NCBI GenBank assembly: GCA_963513935.1
Contig: OY740774.1
Span: 99,951,668-100,015,667, forward strand
Source of the DNA: Aphrophora alni
Taxonomy: Eukaryota > Arthropoda > Insecta > Hemiptera > Aphrophoridae
Reading direction: 5' to 3'
Length of the DNA stretch: 64,000 nucleotides
The translations under genes were made by a program, and so were the position numbers. Below, one piece after another: positions 63,323-64,000 of the stretch. The notes under the pieces are model-generated. The model worked only from the letters and a program-made list of their open reading frames with translations. It had not been told where the DNA came from and made no database searches. Numbering within the stretch: the stretch's first letter is position 1; each line of letters starts with the position of its first letter.

Positions 63323-64000
63323 CAATATGATTAAAATAAGCTGACACTATTTTATTCGATAAGTACAAAAGTTACAATTAAAATTAAAAAACGAACTGGC
63401 CACCTTATTGGAAAAATGCTGGATGTTAATAAATAAATCCTTGAGTGATATCTTTCAAAGTTTATACTTTTGTACTTAAAGCTTAATAGAGCGGTCACAC
63501 CGGTTTCAATCAACCTCTATACCTAATGATGTTTTTCTTATTTTAAATGACAAAACTACAGCAAAAACTTTCTCAAGCAAATTCTAACAAGAAATAATAT
63601 TCATGGATTTTTTTTGTACAACACTGAGTATTTAATTCAGACGGAGCAGGTTTCAATTCATATTAACTTAGGAACGGCGACGAACGGGTTTATGATATTT
63701 GATGATGACCTACTTAGGACGGGTAATCCATTCTGCAAAAATAATAACAATGAACTCTATGAAAGATAATTAGCTACGAACAACAATCAAAAACAAATTT
63801 CTAGTCGGACATCACTTTCCACTTTTCCAGGAATTAACTGTAAGCAAAGTACATTGACTTTTCCAGAGAATCTCTACCTGCAAACCGTTACACTGTTTGA
63901 GCTATCCTTTCCTGAGTTAAGTCCTTTTCAACTTAATTAGCAATCCTTTTGTATAAGTTCTTAAAGTTCAAAAAGTTGACCGATGTTGGCGCGTCTGTCT
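63323..64000. other. AT-rich DNA, nothing recognised
   Basis: No coding, RNA or mobile feature could be supported up to the window end. Confidence 0.4.

Overview
This is insect-like nuclear DNA: very AT-rich, intron-rich, packed with decayed transposons, and carrying blocks of the arthropod telomeric pentamer TTAGG. A hemimetabolous insect fits best, but the species cannot be told from the sequence.

The main gene is a UBE3A (E6AP) ubiquitin ligase ortholog on the minus strand. Nine coding exons can be placed by homology, splice sites and continuous intron phase, from the start codon at 48429 to 2579. They encode 615 complete codons: an N-terminal AZUL zinc finger, the middle helical region and the first part of the HECT domain. 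The catalytic-cysteine end of HECT lies beyond position 1. A short first coding exon on the plus strand at 48625-48667 points away from UBE3A, so the roughly 190 bp between them look like a bidirectional promoter. No further exon of that second gene could be placed in 48668-64000.

The introns hold most of the content. They include three mariner relics (about 700-1680, 1842-2260, 27920-28590), a 3.66-kb TTAA-flanked element with long terminal inverted repeats (3617-7277), a pogo/Tigger-type miniature element (11002-11693), two solo-LTR-like copies (17230-17746, 38244-38756), an 18-unit 60-bp minisatellite (24530-25615), a Penelope-like GIY-YIG fragment (32290-33200) and an inverted pair of such fragments (40201-40900), a TA-flanked Tc1/mariner-superfamily element (35603-36909), a hAT-type element with a perfect 8-bp target duplication (39616-40185), and several foldback elements (9195-9637, 12989-13681, 21434-21820, 44270-44803, 45235-47360). 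The last carries 5S-rRNA-like sequence in both arms.

The region beyond the promoter holds a LINE RNase H relic (50880-51800), a satellite alternating with TTAGG blocks (52851-54060), a 188-bp MITE with target duplication (54153-54340), a 149-bp tandem repeat (55391-56080), a jockey-like LINE 3' end with a 94-A tail (56540-57056), further inverted repeats, and a long TC microsatellite (63141-63309).

The most unusual signals are the 5S-bearing giant foldback, the 3.66-kb TTAA element with no visible transposase, and a recurrent motif of the form YUGANRAY, hairpin, GAAAC shared by several unrelated-looking repeats, which resembles a hammerhead ribozyme core.
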